Source of the DNA: Chryseobacterium oleae
GTDB lineage: Bacteria > Bacteroidota > Bacteroidia > Flavobacteriales > Weeksellaceae
Direction: 5' to 3'
Length of the DNA: 64,000 nt
Assembly (NCBI RefSeq): GCF_900115055.1
Contig: NZ_FOVD01000005.1
Coordinates: forward strand, 186,001-250,000
Position numbers and translations under genes: made by a program. Position 1 is the stretch's first letter; every line of letters starts with the position of its first letter. Below are positions 63,069-64,000 of the stretch, piece by piece. The notes under the pieces were generated by a model. The model searched no databases and was not told the DNA's origin. It was given only the letters and a program-made list of their open reading frames with translations.

Positions 63069-63785
63069 CTAGAGCATGTTTTTAATCACTCTCAGCTTAT
63101 GCGTATGTTTATTCATTTCTTTGTTAAAGATCCCCGTAGAATCAAGAATATCTATCCTTACTTTTCCAGAGGCATGAATAATCTTTTGGTTATCCAGCAT
63201 AATGCCTACGTGAATAATTTTTCCTTCCGGATTCTCAAAGAAAGCTAAATCTCCCGGCTGGCTCTCTTCCACAAAAGTCAAAGGTACACCAACTTCTGCC
63301 TGCTGATACGTATCTCTGGGTAATTTTATATCATGAATTTTATAAACGAGTTGTGTAAAACCGGAACAGTCTACCGCAAAAAAGCTTTTGCCACCCCACA
63401 GATAGGGCACATTAAGGAATTCCTTTGCCGCCAAAGCAATACTTTCACGGAGATCATGACTTCTTCTTGAAGCCACTACCGGAAATTCCACCTCAGATCC
63501 CATTGAAAGAAGGGTTTTTCCGTCTTTCATCAGTACTGAAGAAAAATCCTCAGTCACTACGGTTACTTTTCTTTTGGCCAAATCCTCGTCTGTTACAGAT
63601 CTCAGCTGTTTGGTGTCCATCCATCCTTCATATCCGTCATAATGCATCTTTATTTTGGTCCAGTTTTTATTCACTTCCAAAATATCAGCGCTTTCTCCAA
63701 ACAATATTTCCGTAACAATTTCCGCTTTGTCAGAACCTTCTGCGCGGACCGGTGCTACTGTAACGTTACAAATTCCTTTATTCAT
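63069..63785 (-). CDS. C40 (NlpC/P60) peptidase with an SH3-type domain
   Basis: 238 aa without a signal peptide. An SH3-like domain (about 1-65) begins GICNVTVAPVRAEGSDKAEIVTEILFGE; a second partial SH3-like stretch follows. The NlpC/P60 domain (about 110-238) has the catalytic Cys in FAVDCSGFTQLVYK, His in IIHVGIMLDNQ and the third residue His in KIIHASGKVRID. Such enzymes cleave peptidoglycan stem peptides. No export signal is seen, so either the start is further upstream, secretion is non-classical, or the enzyme handles recycled muropeptides in the cytoplasm. It is first in the operon before DUF1648, cupin and waaA. A 17-bp inverted repeat lies just upstream. Confidence 0.87.
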   Translation of the reverse strand: MNKGICNVTVAPVRAEGSDKAEIVTEILFGESADILEVNKNWTKIKMHYDGYEGWMDTKQLRSVTDEDLAKRKVTVVTEDFSSVLMKDGKTLLSMGSEVEFPVVASRRSHDLRESIALAAKEFLNVPYLWGGKSFFAVDCSGFTQLVYKIHDIKLPRDTYQQAEVGVPLTFVEESQPGDLAFFENPEGKIIHVGIMLDNQKIIHASGKVRIDILDSTGIFNKEMNKHTHKLRVIKNML

Positions 63786-63807
63786 AATTTTTTAGATGAT
63801 AGATTTC

Positions 63808-63855
63808 AGACAACAGATATCAGATTTACTGAAGTTCGTCTGATATCTGTTGTCT
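63808..63855. repeat. 17-bp perfect inverted repeat between the O-methyltransferase and NlpC/P60 genes
   Basis: AGACAACAGATATCAGA (63808-63824) and its reverse complement (63839-63855) with a 14-nt loop. Without a T run following on the minus strand it is not a standard terminator; the words match the dispersed repeat family. Confidence 0.8.
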
Positions 63856-63868
63856 TGTATCTTGTGTC

Positions 63869-64000
63869 TTACTTTCTTCTCAGAAAATTCACTCCATCAC
63901 GCAAAGGTAAAATAAGATTTTCAAAATCATCGTCTTTTGCGATCAAATCATTCAGTTCTTTGATGATCTGGGTGGATCTTTGTTTTGGATTTTCTTCCAG
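63869..64000 (-). CDS. O-methyltransferase, C-terminal 43 residues (runs off the right edge)
   Basis: The visible end is EENPKQRSTQIIKELNDLIA followed by KDDDFENLILPLRDGVNFLRRK and TAA. The ending LPLRDG(V/L)xxxRRK with the preceding helix is that of the flavobacterial caffeoyl-CoA-type O-methyltransferases (methyltransferase family 3), which use S-adenosylmethionine on catechol-like groups. Only the last helix and strands are in view, so the family call is tentative. The gene is directly upstream of the NlpC/P60 gene on the same strand (84 bp), separated by an inverted repeat. Confidence 0.55.
   Translation of the reverse strand: MEENPKQRSTQIIKELNDLIAKDDDFENLILPLRDGVNFLRRK

Overview
The window reads as a piece of the chromosome of a flavobacterium of the Chryseobacterium/Elizabethkingia type (Bacteroidota, Weeksellaceae-like). 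Evidence seen in the sequence: AT-rich DNA, genes without Shine-Dalgarno sequences, promoters of the Bacteroidota form TTTG-N17-19-TAnnTTTG, a type IX secretion C-terminal sorting domain, a long NusB, an exbB-exbD-exbD-tonB cluster, a ribosomal protein bTHX, bacillithiol deacetylase BshB1, DUF2480, DUF3276 and DUF6048/DUF6452 proteins, and a flavastacin-like protease. Species level is inference.

Layout. 1-6300: the N-terminal part of a secreted reprolysin-like metalloprotease, then rlmD, a large zinc metalloprotease and a DUF6452/DUF6048 pair, all on the minus strand. 6400-16420 (minus): a thioredoxin-fold lipoprotein that lacks its cysteine pair, the sdhCAB operon, comEC, a GH99-like hydrolase and lpxB. 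16580-20405 (plus): DUF2480, two tandem-duplicated GT-C type membrane proteins and a DUF937 protein; a 39-aa bTHX gene faces them across a shared terminator. 20750-28321: MATE exporter, a small ankyrin protein, aspS, a nitrilase-family amidase, an astacin/ricin-lectin lipoprotein and purA. 28530-32577: a Crp/Fnr regulator divergent from a two-enzyme NHEJ locus (ku, ligD); ligD is split by a frameshift at an A9 run. 32700-39000: MscS channel, SDR, nusB-DUF1573-yajC, an ABC exporter, DUF3276. 39070-44580: a 1681-aa DUF5724/DUF4132 protein and a 150-aa partner. 44850-48520: an RCC1-repeat T9SS protein, tRNA-His and bshB1. 48600-54470: a TonB energisation cluster with PstS-like and TPR proteins. 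54700-64000: leuS, a lipocalin-like lipoprotein, an acyltransferase/GT2/unknown trio, waaA, a cupin, a DUF1648 protein, an NlpC/P60 peptidase and the tail of an O-methyltransferase.

How the genes work together. Envelope work dominates: lpxB and waaA make lipid A and the Kdo-linked inner core, ExbBD/TonB energise outer-membrane transport, YajC belongs to the Sec translocon, and several lipoproteins and T9SS cargo are exported. Central metabolism is represented by sdhCAB, purA, aspS and leuS, and DNA repair by ku/ligD.

The most useful unexplained signals are: (i) a TTGTC-N4-GACAA dyad placed 36.5 bp upstream of the end of the -7 element of both the Crp/Fnr gene and purA, with a related dyad upstream of sdhC; (ii) a modular repeat family in intergenic gaps at about 8.2-8.4, 34.7-34.9, 60.8-61.0 and probably 57.5 and 63.8 kb; (iii) the split ligD; (iv) the DUF5724/DUF4132 two-gene unit; and (v) a leader of about 470 nt in front of the RCC1-repeat gene.
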